Shown one piece after another: positions 36,552 through 48,509 of a stretch of DNA of 64,000 nucleotides; the stretch's first letter is position 1, and the number at the start of each line of letters is the position of its first letter. The notes below the pieces were generated by a model. It worked only from the letters and a program-made list of their open reading frames with translations. It was not told where the DNA came from and did no database searches. Origin of the DNA: Nageia nagi. Taxonomy: Eukaryota; Pinophyta. Both the position numbers and the translations under genes were made by a program. The stretch is taken from assembly GCA_050084985.1 (NCBI GenBank), contig JBITNC010000001.1, positions 64,046,001-64,110,000 of the forward strand. The letters are read 5' to 3'.

Positions 36552-38259
36552 CTAATCTTTTAGAGTGTTATAAGCATGATTAGATCTATCCAATAGACTT
36601 GAAAATGAAATCATAGATAAAATCTTATGTTGAACACCACTAGGTAACTTAAAAAAGTATTTTGTGTCTAAGTCTAATGATAGGACCTGACTTTCTACAA
36701 GTTCACTTGAGAATGTACAAGGTAAACATGGAATATAAAGGGAAGATAATTCCGAAGGAGTAGGTGGAGTATGATATGGATAGGGTACCTCTTGATTAAT
36801 TAGACTAGAAACATAATGAGGATGACTTATGGTGATTGTATTTGGAATACAATCAACCACCTATAACATTATATGCAAATTTAAAAAATTACCTAAGACT
36901 TATTAAGACACAACATATAATAAACTTTTATTTGTATGAAAATAATTAATAGGAATGCAAAGATCAAGCAATATATATACAACACATCCATATGTACAAG
37001 ATACATATTTTTATTTATTTATCATGTTTTTTCAATATTTTATCATTTTTTGTGTTATTTGGTTTTTATAATATTTTTTTACAATGCAAAGAAATTTACA
37101 ACCTTTGGATGATGTCGGTAAATAGTTTTTATATGAATAAAACAACATCCATGATCTAAGAAGTAATAGTAAGGGAGCCTTAGTCAAAGGTGAAGAGGAC
37201 CTTGCCCTAGAATAGAAGGTTGGGAACGAATGGGATACAAGATGAGTGGTGGGAGTGTTTGTTTAGGTTTTGGATTAAATTTTCTAATGACTCCTTTAAG
37301 TTTCATAGATGAAGTTGAAACTTTAGTATGTACCTTCAAAAGCATAAAAGAGGATGGTATGTATGTAGGATGTATTGAAACAAGAGGTGGTGTAATCGAT
37401 GGTAATGGAGAAGTCCACAACAAAAAGTATGGAATGAGGGTCCCCATAGAAATACCTAAAATCTTGTTATCAGTGATGTTGGAATAATGTTCTTGGTTAA
37501 CATTTTTATTTCATTTTATTTTATCTATACATTGACTAATTCATTCAAATTGTGATTTTAGATTCAAAGGATTGTGTGCACAATAATTAATACTAAATAA
37601 TGAACTATAATTATAAACAATTTCATCATTTGGAAAGGATGGCATAAGATATGATAATACTTGATCAGAAATTACTGAAGTTGATATAAAATAATATCCC
37701 ATAAATTTGATATGAATATCTTCAACATAATATATCATAATTATGAGTTTATCATAGGCTTAATGTAGATGAAACCATTGTAATGAACTCATTTCAAATT
37801 CTTGTTCCATCCACATTTCTTGTGACTTTACTTCAATTGCAATCTTTAAACCATTTAATTTTAATTCCCATTCATTTGGTGTACAATTTTCAAAGTATTT
37901 CATGGCTATCACTAATTTCACCTCTTTAGGTAAATCAAGGAAATGTTACATAAGTGTAGAAGGATTTTTCCAAAGTAATTGCATGTAGATATCTCCTTTA
38001 TATCTATCCATAAAATTTTGACCAATGTAGTCAAATTGGATATGTACTAGTTTAGGAACTTCCAACCTTATGGTTATTAATACTTTTTTGAAATGCTCAC
38101 AAGATGAAGGGGACATGGACATTGAATTTAATCACTTATTGATATTTATTTTGACTCTTTTTTATTTCCTAAGTTTGGGAACAAATGAAGGAGAAAAATC
38201 ATATATTAACTTTTAATGACACAAATCTCCTACAAGTTGATTCATCCAAATCATGATTA
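36552..38259 (-). pseudogene. Distal part of an unknown ORF behind a Tat-type pol
   Basis: From 38,116 to 37,184 one minus-strand frame runs about 310 codons with only about four to six stops. At this base composition some two dozen would be expected, so it was once coding. Readable blocks include FDYIGQNFMDRYKGDIYMQL, FLDLPKEVKLVIAMKYFENC, CTPNEWELKLNGLKIAI and DQVLSYLMPSFPND. A shifted frame at 36,860-36,552 (VLSLDLDTKYFFKLPSGV) may be its end. The upstream part of the same ORF lies at 49,202-49,640, separated by a later 10.9-kb gypsy insertion. I do not recognise the family. Its place behind integrase suggests an extra retroelement ORF, but an unrelated neighbour is possible. Confidence 0.5.
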
Positions 38260-38264
38260 GATGT
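38260..38264. other. Target-site duplication GATGT, left copy
   Basis: Identical to 49,197-49,201 and directly abuts the LTR start. Five bases is the usual length for gypsy integrases. Confidence 0.85.
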
Positions 38265-38959
38265 TGATCCAAATTGGATTGTGTTAGTTTTTCTTTTTAA
38301 GAGCAATACTCATTCCAAAGGTATATGTGCTTAGAGATAAATTGAATATTAAAGTTTAGAATTGTTTGACATGCAATTTTAGGCCACCAACGACATGCAA
38401 CTTGATGATTTTAATTCATTAATAGTGTACACCTTGATGAGTCATCAAGGGAAATCAAAGGGACATCGATGTGTTGGGAATATGAGATGATTCAGTGCCT
38501 ATAGTTAATGTCTCCAAGGTATTACCAATCTTAGTTAAGGGACATGCTACTCTCTTATTCAAAGAGAGGAGAATTTGGAGAGTTTAGGGTTTTTTGGGAT
38601 TGTAGGATTTGAAGTTAGACCAAAAGTCATTCTAGAGTTCTGTAGTTCTGAGATTATTTTCTTCTTACCATAGGAGATTGTATTACCATGATGTTGATGG
38701 TTTTTCTCTATATATGTGATATTGTAATGTCCATAGATAATGAGAAGAGGAGAATCTAATTCTATACTAGATTAGCCCACATTGGGTGTGCCAAGGTAAA
38801 TCATTATGTTGATCTTATTATGTGTTTGAGATTGCTAGTTTATGATTTACATTATGCAATTCTCAAATTTATATGATCTCATAAATGGTAAATGTATTTT
38901 CATTTGAATATGTAAGTGAGGATCCAATTATGTTATAAGCATCCAGTGATTACAAATCA
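38265..38959 (+). repeat. 5' LTR of the outer gypsy element
   Basis: Begins TGATCCAAATTGGATT and ends GATTACAAATCA, with homology along its length to 48,510-49,196. The two LTRs differ by many substitutions and several indels, so the insertion is old. Confidence 0.95.
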
Positions 38960-38961
38960 TG

Positions 38962-38975
38962 TGGTATTAGAGTTT
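38962..38975 (+). other. Primer-binding site of the outer gypsy element
   Basis: TGGTATTAGAGTTT, two bases after the LTR, resembles the initiator-Met tRNA site TGGTATCAGAGC. Confidence 0.7.
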
Positions 38976-39099
38976 GTGTGCATAAAATTTGAAGCTAGAT
39001 TTGGTTATTTCAGGCTATCAACATGTACTTTTTGATATTTGGAAGGAGATATTGAAGATAAGAATTGATTCTAAAGTATCCTAAGATTGGTAGAAGGGG

Positions 39100-40030
39100 T
39101 AGAATGATTAAAATGGATAATGTGGAGAAGAAATAGTCTACTATTTGTACTATGATAGATGTCAATTTTGAAAGGAGGTTTTCAAAAATGGAGAATCATT
39201 TGGCTCATTTGGTTGAGTTATTGACTAGTGGAGCAAATGCAAATATCAATCAAAGATATTATTATGTAGTTGGGATACCTAATTCATGATCTTCATCAAA
39301 TAAAGTTCTATTCAAGGTTGAGGCTGAAGTGGACATTCTTACTTTTGAAGGGGAAGTTGATGTAGAAAAGAAGAATAATTAGTTGAAATAATTGGAGGTT
39401 TATTTCCAAATTCATGGTGTTGTAAATGATGTTGATAAAATCTCTTTTTCTAGATTAAATATGAGTGTACATACTTTAGTTTGGTGGGAAAGCCATTTAG
39501 AAACTCTTAATCATGAACACTTATCAAAAATATATTCTTGGAATGAATTTAAGGATTTGTAAAGAGATCAATTTTATCCATTAGGATATCATAACAAATA
39601 ATTGATGAAATGGCAATTCTTTAGACAACAAAAAGAGAAAAATGTTCAAGAACACACTATGAAATTTAGGAAACAAGGTACTTTGCTTGGGGTTTCACTA
39701 AAAGATCCTCAAAATTTAATGAAGTACATTGGAGGTTTACATAGTCATTTGCAAAAGACTATCATGTTGTTTAATCCTACTAATCTTGATCAAGTGTGTG
39801 TCCAAGCACAATACTTAGAGGAGGATGGTAAAGTAAGGTGACAATATGATGAATCTAAGAAGGCTAATAATTCAAGAGGAGGAAAAGAGAAAGGTAAATC
39901 TCAAGATAAATGAAAAGGTAAGCAAGAAACTAGGACCACTAATATTTCAAAGAAATAAGGTGATGGTAGATAGTGTAGTCATTGTGATAAAGATGATCAT
40001 GTTGATGATAAACATTAGAAATTACATCTA
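39100..40030 (+). pseudogene. gag of the outer gypsy element
   Basis: The reading includes LEVYFQIHGV, WWESHLETL, WNEFKDL and the Gag core at 39,602-39,841 (RQQKEKNVQEHTMKFRKQ, then YIGGLHSHLQKTI). This is the usual order of a gypsy Gag domain (YF, W..., F...QF, Y...F). A decayed zinc knuckle (CSHCDKDDHVDDKH) lies near 39,975-40,015, its last Cys not visible. Several stops interrupt it. Confidence 0.8.
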
Positions 40031-40079
40031 AAATTACATATAAGCATAAGAATAATGATAAAACTAATTCTTTGGTTCT

Positions 40080-40600
40080 TAAATGTGATGATATTGAGGG
40101 AATTTTAGATGTTGATGAGAAAATAAATTGTTCAACAATTCAAAAGGTTGAAGAACCTCAAGACATTGAAGAACAAAAGATTCAATTATTCCACCTCAAA
40201 ATCTAAATCAAGAAAACCAAAGTAGATTACATTGTTAATTTGAGTTCTCAAGAACATTTGATTTGAAATACTATGGTAAGTAATTTGGGATTGGAAACTT
40301 TCAACCATCCAAATCCATATCCTTTGGGTTGGGTGCATCACAATGCTATTTTCCAAGTCACTAAATAATGTAAGTTGAAATTTGCTATTTGTTCAAAGTA
40401 AATTGATGAAGTTGTAGTTGATGTTATTCATTTAGACATTTGTGGTGTTATTCTTGGTAACCCTTACATGTGGGATAGATATGGTATCTACTACAAACAA
40501 TTGAACATATTATGATTGGTGAAAGATGGAAAGGTGTTTCTAGCTAATGCATATAAATGCATGAAAAAGCTACCTTTGATCACTTCCAGTTAGGTAAAAT
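40080..40600 (+). pseudogene. Aspartic protease region of the outer gypsy element
   Basis: The segment reads VDYIVNLSSQEHLI near 40,220, where a DSGAS-type active site is expected, and later LDICGVILGNPYMWDR near 40,430, the ILG motif that closes retroviral-type proteases. The catalytic Asp-Ser/Thr-Gly is not preserved. Confidence 0.7.
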
Positions 40601-40829
40601 GTATTTTGAATTCTTATAAAATATTATTTCTAATCATGGTGAAAACAAGAGCCTAGGTTAGGTGAATCTCATGCTCTCAATGATGTACAATACTAACTAT
40701 AGGCCATTGGTAATGTACAATAAAGAGGCACATATGCAGAATTTGGTTCAAGAGTTTACTAAATTATTTGTAGAGCCATAGGGATTACCTCCTATGTGGG
40801 ATATACATCATGATATTCAATTTTTACAT

Positions 40830-42090
40830 GTTGCTTAATTTTCCAACATAGCTTGTGTTGGTAATCAATTTTGGAGCAAGGGGATATAAGGAGGTAGATT
40901 TAGGAGTTGGTTGATCAAGGTGTGATTAGACCAAATAATATCCATGTGGATCATCTATTATTTTGCTACCCAAGAAAGATCAAACTTGGAGAATTTGCAT
41001 TAAATATAGATCATTGAACAAAATCACCATCAAAAATTACTATCCTTTACCTCAGATAGATGATCTTTTGCATCAATTGTAAGGGCCAAGACTCTTTAAA
41101 AAATTAGACTTAAGGAGTGGATATCACCAAGTTTGAGTAAAAGAGGAGGGAATTTGGAATAATACTTTCAAGACAAGACAAAGCCTATTTGAATGGATTT
41201 TTTTCCATTTGGTTTGTGCAATGTACTAGCCACTTTTATGAGGGTAATGAATGATGTACGTCATCCATTTATTGATTCTTTTGTTGTTGTATACTTAAAT
41301 GATATTCTTATATATAGTTCTACTTGGAAAGAACATGTTGTACATCTTAACCAAATATTTCAAGATTTGCATAGGTATAAGTTGTTGTTTAAACATTCAA
41401 AATGTGAGTTTGACAAAGAGTCTTTGGTGTATTTGGATCGTGTTATTGGTCATGGAAAACTTAAGATAGATCCTGGTAAAGTAAGTGCTATAGTAGATTG
41501 GTCAAAGCCATCTAATGTAATTAAAGTAAGGAGTTTCTTAGGTGCTATCCAATATTTGAGAAAGTTTATTATTGATTTTTCTCATATTGCTTCACCTTTA
41601 CATGATGTAACCAAAAAAAGGTAAGTTTTCCAATGGGGGAATCAACAACAAACATCTTTTGATACTTTGAAGAAAAAAATTATTAGTGCACCTATGCTAG
41701 AACTTCTTAATTTATAGAAGCCATTTGAAGTGGATACTGATGCAAGTGACTATACCATGGGAGCAATTTATTATAAGAAGATAAACCTATTTTCTATCAT
41801 TCTAAAAAGTTTAGTGTGGGTATTTTGAATTATCCTACTTATGATAAGGAAATGTATGCATTGGTTCAAGCTATTAAAAAGTGTAAACATTACTTAATGG
41901 GGAAATAAATAATTATTCATACTAATCATCAACCATTAAAATATTTATAAACTCAATCAATATTGAAATGAACTAGACACTATATATGGATGAGTTTTCT
42001 GTAATAATTTCATATAATGATCAAGTATAGGAAAGGAACACAAAATAAGGTTGCTGATATGATTTCTAGACCACCTATAACTATGGATTC
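40830..42090 (+). pseudogene. Reverse transcriptase and RNase H of the outer gypsy element
   Basis: The N-terminal fingers are broken by stops (LVDQGVIRPN, then a decayed YR(S)[13 protein letters not shown] block near 41,005-41,055). From 41,193 to 41,624 the palm is open: FFPFGLCNVLATFMRVMND, then VVYLNDILIYS at about 41,286-41,318, HLNQIFQ and FLGAIQYLRKFI. The catalytic YLDD has become YLND (AAT at 41,298-41,300), which removes a metal-binding Asp. RNase H follows (EVDTDASDYTMGAI near 41,730) and is broken. Confidence 0.88.
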
Positions 42091-42239
42091 TATATTGTTA
42101 GTCTATATTGTTAGTGGCATGCAGTACTAATTTTGGGCTATTAACAATGTACAAATAGGGTCTAATGAGTTCTCTCTCAATGCTAAAATTTCTTCCTTTT
42201 CTATTTGAGTCATTTTTAGAGGCATATGTGCAAGATTTG

Positions 42240-42915
42240 AACTTCGAAGAAGTGTATGAGTAGTTATCTTCATATAGGTCCAAATATAAGGGTTTGGATG
42301 AATTTCATTTGCAAAATGGACTTCTTTATCATTTTAATGCATTATATGTACCTATAGGTGAAAGGATTGAATTGATTAGAGAAGCACATAATTCAAATAT
42401 TATAGGACATTTTGGGGTGATTGAAAAGACATTATACAATTTGCAAAGGTATGCATATTGGCCAAAGATGCAAGATCAAGTTGTCAAGTACATAAGGGGG
42501 TGTTATTTATGTTATACTAGCAAGACAATTAATAGGAAATTGGGTTTGTATCAACCACTTCTAGTACCTTCACATCCATGGGAGTGTATCTCAATGGATT
42601 TTGTGGGAGGATTACCTATGACTAAAAAAGGTCATTAATTTTTAATTATTTGTTATTGATAGATTTAGCAAGATGTAAAAGGACTATAGCAGGATAAGAT
42701 GCTACAAATTTATTCTTTTCTCATGTTTGGGTTCATTTTGGATTGCCTAATTCCATTAATTTAGATAGAGATAGTAGATTTTTGGGCAATTTTTGGACAT
42801 GTTTATGGGAAAATATGGATACAAGGTTAAAGAGGAGTACTCCCTTTCATCCTCAAATGGATGGAAAAAATAAGGTGGTGAATAGGATGGTGGTTCAACT
42901 CTTGAGGGGTTATTG
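42240..42915 (+). pseudogene. Integrase of the outer gypsy element, 5' part
   Basis: The zinc-binding region is seen at 42,380-42,525 (EAHNSNIIGHFG, then CYLCYTSK), followed by CISMDFVGGLP with the first catalytic Asp. The region of the second Asp reads INLDRDSRFLG, and TPFHPQMDGKNKVVNRMV carries the region of the catalytic Glu, now Lys or Asn. The frame is cut after LLRGYC at 42,915 by the nested element and resumes in frame at 47,759. Confidence 0.87.
42911..42915. other. Target-site duplication TATTG, left copy
   Basis: Identical to 47,754-47,758. It abuts the left LTR of the nested element within the integrase code of the outer element. Confidence 0.9.
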
Positions 42916-43221
42916 TGTTATGAACCAAGCATAAAATCACAAGAGAAAGAGCCCAACGCCTTGAATAAGAGATAAAATTAGTAATATTAAGCCACTTTAA
43001 GGGGGCAACCTCCTTTACATTACATCAAATACACAACAATAGACAATCCAAATGATAATACCTCCTTAGTATATATAGGAGTACAAGGGTTGCCATTACA
43101 ATGAAAGGACACTAGCTGACATAACAATAATAATGTAAGGGAATAACAATAACCACAGTGGGCTTCTATGGGACACATAATAACAATATATGGGCTACAT
43201 GAGTAGTATAGGGACCTAACT
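42916..43221 (-). repeat. 3' LTR of the nested element
   Basis: Aligns without gaps to 47,448-47,753. In this copy the terminal TG of the LTR is mutated to AG (T at 43,221 on the + strand in place of A). Confidence 0.95.
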
Positions 43222-43233
43222 GCCCCTCTCCTT
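43222..43233 (-). other. Polypurine tract of the nested element
   Basis: The minus strand reads AAGGAGAGGGGC directly before the 3' LTR. Confidence 0.8.
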
Positions 43234-43277
43234 CAAAAAAAATGTTTTCCTCAATGTTTGAGTAGTTTTGGATGCTT

Positions 43278-43924
43278 CTATAGAAAATTCTCATCTTCCC
43301 ATGTGGAATCTTCAATAGGTAAGTTCTTCCACTTAATGAGATACTCTAAAATTGATCGATTTCTTAGCTTACAGATTCTTGATTCAGTGATTACTTCTAG
43401 CTCTAATATAATTTTCCCTTCCTTATTGAGTTCTAGAAGTGTAGTTTGAACTAGGATCTTGTCAGCGATAACCTTCTTTAAGCATGAAACATGAAAAATT
43501 GGGTGTACTTGCAAAGAAGTTGGAAGCTCCAATTTGTATGCCATACTACCAATCTTTTTCAACACCTTATAAGGCCCATAGAACTTGGGAGATAGTTTGT
43601 TATCCTTCTTAGATTGCTTAAGGGACATCTATTTGTATGGTTGTAGCCATAAAAACACCTAATCACCCACTTCAAAACTTCTTTCACTATGATTTTGATC
43701 TACTTATTATTTCATTCAATTCTATGCCAAGGTCAGGTTATCCTTTAAGAGTTGGAGAACTTGTTGTTGATGCTTGATGTGATCTTCCACTACTTGAACC
43801 TTTGATTTGTCTCTTAGATATGATGTGATGGATGGTGGATGATATCCATAAAGCACCATAAATGGGGTCATTTTTGCTACGGTATGGAAGGAAGTGTTAT
43901 ACCACCATTCTGCCAAAGATAACC
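43278..43924 (-). pseudogene. Integrase C-terminus and chromodomain of the nested element
   Basis: Begins in the late integrase core with [12 protein letters not shown] and [13 protein letters not shown]. It continues into the GPY/F-type module (SPKFYGPYKVLKKIGSMAYK, then HPIFHVSCLKK) and ends in a chromodomain (LIKWKNLPIEDSTWED near 43,320-43,275). The frame is continuous with the reverse-transcriptase fragment upstream, with stops near 43,722 and 43,630. The integrase zinc finger and catalytic DDE region are absent, deleted together with half of reverse transcriptase. Confidence 0.92.
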
Positions 43925-44618
43925 CTTTAAAAATAGAATTCATCAAACTTTGAAAAGTGGAAGGTGCATTAGTAAGGCCAAAGGGCATGACCAAGAATTT
44001 ATAATGACCTTCATGAGTTCTAAATGCTATTTTTGGAATGTCTTCTATCTTCATTCTAATTTGATGATATCCTCAGTGAAGATCTAGCTTGGTGAAGTAT
44101 TTTGCTCCATGTAATTCATCCAACAATTCATTAATGATAAGAATGGGAAATTTATCTTTAATAGTGAGCTTTTTTAGCTCTCTATAATTTGGACACATGC
44201 ACCATGCTCCCTCCTTCTTAAGCACCATTACTATTGGGGAAGAGAAAGAACTTTGGCTTGGTTGAATTATACCTGTTTCTAGCATTTTTGTAACCATACA
44301 TTCAATTTCACTCTTCTAGGCATATGGATATCTGTAAGGTATAATGTTGGGAGGAACACTTCTTGGAATTAATTTAATACCATGATCATGATCTCGATTA
44401 GGGGGAGACCTTTGGGAGTATCAAATACCTTAGGATACTTATCAATAACTTTTTGGAGATCTAGAGAATTGCCTAGCTTAGATGTTTGGACATCTAGTGA
44501 GCATAATTGTACAATTATACCACTTTTTTACTTCCTTAAAAGTTTTGTCATGCCATTAGAGCTGATTATCTTACAATTTTTCACTTTGATACCCCTTAAT
44601 TTAAACTCTTTTCCCTCC
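43925..44618 (-). pseudogene. Truncated reverse transcriptase of the nested element
   Basis: Readable blocks are LETGIIQPSQSSFSSPIVMV, NYRELKKLTIKDKFPI, ELLDELHGAKYFTKLDLH and [16 protein letters not shown]. After SIFK at about 43,925 the palm should continue to the catalytic YxDD motif. Instead the text jumps in frame to integrase. RNase H is missing too. A stop lies at 44,073 and a frame break between 44,297 and 44,618. Confidence 0.92.
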
Positions 44619-45157
44619 TAGGAAAATTTCATGAAAAGTTTTTTAAAATTAAAAGCCACTATTCCCAATGATTGTAACCATTGGACCCCCAAGATAATAT
44701 CAGTAGCACCCATTGGAATGGCAATTGTTGGACTTTTTAGTACATATTCCCCCATGGTTAGATTGATATTATGGCACTTCCATGAGCAATTTATAGTTCC
44801 TCCATCTGCAACCATCACTTGAAACTCTGGCACTGGATATATGAAGCAATTCAAATCTTTGGCTATCTTGGAATGAATAAAATTATGTGTACTACCAGAT
44901 TCAATCAACACTATTATCTTTTTCTTCTTGATATATCCTTCTATCTTGAGAGTTTGAGAAGCAGTAATTCTAGCCAATGCATTACAAAATATGATGGGAG
45001 TCATTTCTTTAGTAGTAATCTCTTCTAATTCTTCGGGTGTGGATGATTTTTCTTCTTCTTCTTCTTCCTCTTCACATTCTATGTAGAATAATTTCTTCTC
45101 CCCACACTTATGTCCTTTACTATACTTGCTATCACAATTGAAGCATAGACCCTTTGC
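44619..45157 (-). pseudogene. Zinc knuckle and protease of the nested element
   Basis: The minus strand gives CFNCDSKYSKGHKC just after a stop at 45,158-45,160, then an acidic Glu run, then an aspartic protease: VLIESGSTHNFI (active site DSGS changed to ESGS), FQVMVADGG and ILGVQWLQSLG. It shares its frame with Gag to the right. Loss of the catalytic Asp (GAT or GAC to GAA or GAG) would inactivate the protease. Confidence 0.88.
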
Positions 45158-46197
45158 TCATCTTTCATCCATTTGTTGAGGTGTCAACCTTGTAGGTTTA
45201 GGTAAGTGAGAAGAAGGAACATTATTTTCTTTATAGGTGTTCGAGGGGAACCTTTTAGCAGCCATTGCCATATTTTTACTTTCAACCTTCCTTGCAATCC
45301 TAAAAGCCATCTCTAAGGATGTTGGTTCAAATAGATGCACCTAATGTTGAATGTTATCCTTTAAGGTTCCCATAAAGAGATCCAACAATCTATCACTTGG
45401 TATGTCATTCACTCTAAGACTCAACTTTTGAAATTGTTGAATGTGCTCCATCACTAAACCTTTTTGCCTTAGACTTGTCAATTGAGTAAAGAAGGAATTA
45501 TTTTTAACATCCTCATGGTAGGCTATCAGTTCCTTTGTAAAAATGGACCAAGATATAATAGAACCCTTTTTACATTCACAAAGCCATTGGTACCATACAA
45601 CCTGCTTAGGCTTTAGATACAAGGATGCAATAGTTACTTTTTGTGATGTTGGTACTTGGTGTAGATCAAAAAAGTGCTCCATTTGAAATATCCAAGTGAT
45701 GGGGTCCTTTCCATCAAACTTCCTCATGTCGATCTTGGGAGTTGTATTCCCCTTGAGAACCATGCTTGATTACTTCCATTAGTAGAAGCATATCCTCCTA
45801 AATTAGGCTTATTAATGAATGGTTTATCTCCTTGAAAAATATCATTATTTTCTTGATAACCCTTGGCCATATCAACATCTTTAGGAATCTTTCCCTCTAG
45901 GTTTTGTATGAATTGAAAAATCTTTTCCATATTTTGATCCATATTAGTCACCAAATCCTCCCTCAAACTCATTAAATAAATTGATCTTACCATCCCTTTT
46001 GTCAAATCCCTTTTTAATTCCTCCAAATCACCCTTTTTTACACACCATTTAACCAATTCTTCCAATTGGGATATTCGCAAGGATATGTCTTCACTTTCTA
46101 CTATAGTTATGGATGAACCCTTTGGAGGTCTAGGTGGTGTAGCAATTTTTTTTGTGGCATCTTGACTGAGTATTACTATGGAGTAGGAATTTCCCAA
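45158..46197 (-). pseudogene. gag of the nested element
   Basis: The N-terminal region (46,197-45,764) is charged and includes ISQLEELVKW. A frame break near 45,760 leads into the Gag core at 45,763-45,341: MRKFDGKDPITWIFQMEHFF, VVWYQWLCE, FTKELIAYHED and FTQLTSLRQKGLVMEHIQQF. A TAG at 45,341 and a TGA at 45,158 interrupt an otherwise continuous frame. Gene order and motifs are those of chromovirus Gag. Confidence 0.9.
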
Positions 46198-47430
46198 ATG
46201 GTTTAGTCAAAGGTCCTCATAGGAGTGTCCAGTTCTCACAAACCATGATATACCATAGGGTCCAACAATAGTACTCGGCCCAATATTTCAAAGCTCCAAC
46301 CAAAGAGGATAGATTGTACCCTTGGTTGTACTACTTGACTACCTTTTGGTATGTGTGGGTAGTCTCCTTGAGTTCTATTCTCAATGTATTGCAAAAAAAA
46401 GGATGGTCAAAAGGTTAACTTGGTTAGTTTCAGGATTCTAGGGGGTCTCCCTATATACGCAAGGTATGTGGGAGCTCAAATCTGTGATAGTGTTATCTAA
46501 TGCACAACTGTTCAAAAAGGGCCCTTGCTAATATACTCATGGTATGTGAGGGAATCTAAAGGACCTATCTATATACCATGTACATTCATGAGCATGATGG
46601 CCTCTCTATATACTCAAAGGTACATGAGAGAATCCAACAGTGGCCTAAGCGATATACAACGAGTACGTTGTAGGAGACCATAATTCCTCGAGATGCAGTA
46701 CTGGCAAAGTAATGATAGCTCCTATGTTTAAAGATGCTAGAAAACATATATACCTATAATAATATCCTCTTTCTCCTCTTTGAAATAGCTTTTGAATCAC
46801 CCCAAATAGACCTTCCAATCAAAATATATACAAATTTAAAAAATTGTACCTTTTTAAACCGTGATTTGGAGACTATTCTATTGTCCAACCTTCCAACTAA
46901 TGTACATCTAAAATTTTGGCCCTTTAAAGTCTGAAATTTATTACTTTGGTATCCTTATATGTATTATTTTCAATGCCATAGGTTTTTTCAAATTTTGATA
47001 TTCCAAGAGGAATTGGCTGTAACTTTCTCAAAATGTGCTGATTTTTGGATTTTTTAGAAGAGTGAACTTTGTATGAAGTGCCACATGTGACTTATTTATT
47101 CCTAGACCTTGAAAATTGTACCAGATAAACTTAAATATATCCTAACCAATCCAATAGGTTTCACAAAGATTGAAGCTGTAAAACGTTAGATATACACTTT
47201 TTAACTAGAACACCTATTTCCAACCTGCTTTTGAGACTAGTCACAAACCCTAACTTCCCCCAAGTGTAATTTGAAAAATATAGCAAATTAGGAGCTAAAA
47301 TTTGAACTAAAACTCATTAGGTATGTATTATAAAAAATAAATAAATTTAATAATCTAAAACATTTCCTAAAACAATTGGTAGCAAAAATGCAATGATGAC
47401 TAGTTTTTAAGCAATGAAACCGTAGAATCG
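46198..47430 (-). other. Leader of the nested element
   Basis: About 1.2 kb between primer-binding site and gag without a recognisable ORF. The right part (46.7-47.3 kb) is AT-rich. The left part (46.2-46.7 kb) carries several near-repeats of TATACTCATGGTATGTGAGG-like text spaced about 60-70 bases apart. Confidence 0.6.
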
Positions 47431-47447
47431 TCTGCTCTGATACCAAA
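47431..47447 (-). other. Primer-binding site of the nested element
   Basis: The minus strand reads TTTGGTATCAGAGCAGA directly after the 5' LTR. TGGTATCAGAGC is a perfect initiator-Met tRNA site. Confidence 0.93.
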
Positions 47448-47753
47448 TGTTATGAACCAAGCATAAAATCACAAGAGAAAGAGCTCAACACCTTGAATAA
47501 GAGATAAAATTAGTAATATTAAACCAATTATATGGGGAAACCTCCTTTACATTACATCAAATACAAAATAATAGACAATCCAAATGATAATACCTCCTTA
47601 GTATATATAGGAGTCCAAGGGTTGCCACTACAATGAAAGGACACTAGCTGACATAACAATAATAATGTAAGGGAATAAAAATAACCATAGTGGGCTTATA
47701 TGGGACACATAATAACAATATATGGGCTACATGAGTAGTATAGGGACCTAACA
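47448..47753 (-). repeat. 5' LTR of the nested element
   Basis: On the minus strand it runs from TGTTAGGTCC to TTCATAACA. A TATA-like CTATATATAC lies at 47,601-47,610 on the minus strand. It pairs with 42,916-43,221. Confidence 0.95.
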
Positions 47754-48509
47754 TATTGTGGTAAACATCCTAAGTCTTGGGATGAACATCTTGAATATAT
47801 CCAGCATTCATACAATAGGAAAATTCATTCTTCCATTAATAAGAGTTCTTTTGAGACTTGTTTTGGTTATTTATCACCTTCACATTTTGATTGTGTGTTT
47901 AGATAGCAAAAGGATGAAGAATATTCACTTGATAAAGATGAAAAGCAAGCTAAAAAATTTATTGAATGGATTACAAAAATTCATTTGAAAGTCCAAGAGC
48001 AACTTGAGAAAAGCCAAGCCAAGTACAAGATGAGACATGAAAAATATAGAGTTGATTGTAAGTTTCATTTTGAAGACCATGTTTGGTTGCATATTAGTAA
48101 GGATAGGTTGGAAGGACAAACCAAGAAGTTGAAGCCTATAAGGTATGGGCCATTTGAGATTGTGGAGCAAGTGAATGAGAATGCTTTTAGATTGAATCTA
48201 CATTTAGTTGTGAATGTTGAACATTTGAAAATGTATGAGCCATCTATGTTGATTGAAGATGAAGAAGGTTCAGATCAAATCTTGCCATCTCTTAATGACT
48301 TAGCTCCTAATACTATTAATGAACTTAAGGAGGATTCCATATTACAAAACAAGGTTCATGCTACAAGAAGAGGTGAGATAGAGCTATGGTTGATTGGATT
48401 GAAAGGAAAGAAGCCTAGTAAAGCCAAGTGGATGTATAAGTTTAGAGTTGGAGAGTTGTATCCTTGTCTATGCATTTGTAAGACCAAATGCTTCTCCATT
48501 GAGGAGGTG
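47754..48509 (+). pseudogene. Integrase C-terminal part of the outer gypsy element and polypurine tract
   Basis: After the repeated TATTG the outer integrase resumes with GKHPKSWDEHLEYIQHSYN, then FETCFGYLSPSHFD. The open stretch 47,985-48,512 includes KYKMRHEKYRVDCKFHFEDH, RYGPFEIVEQVNENAFRLNL and a decayed chromodomain-like end. A GA-rich polypurine tract (TTGAGGAGGTG, 48,499-48,509) precedes the 3' LTR. One stop lies near 47,903. Confidence 0.88.

Larger units (their letters stand above)
42916..47753 (-). mobile_element. Nested chromodomain-type Ty3/gypsy element with internal deletion
   Basis: Two 306-bp LTRs in direct orientation (42,916-43,221 and 47,448-47,753) differ by about 16 substitutions by eye, near 95% identity. 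Target duplication TATTG flanks the 4,838-bp element. It carries primer-binding site, gag, protease, half of reverse transcriptase, the end of integrase with a chromodomain, and a polypurine tract. Short LTRs, a Met-tRNA primer and a C-terminal chromodomain suggest a chromovirus, perhaps Reina- or Tekay-like (inference). It lacks key catalytic regions and is non-autonomous. Confidence 0.96.
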
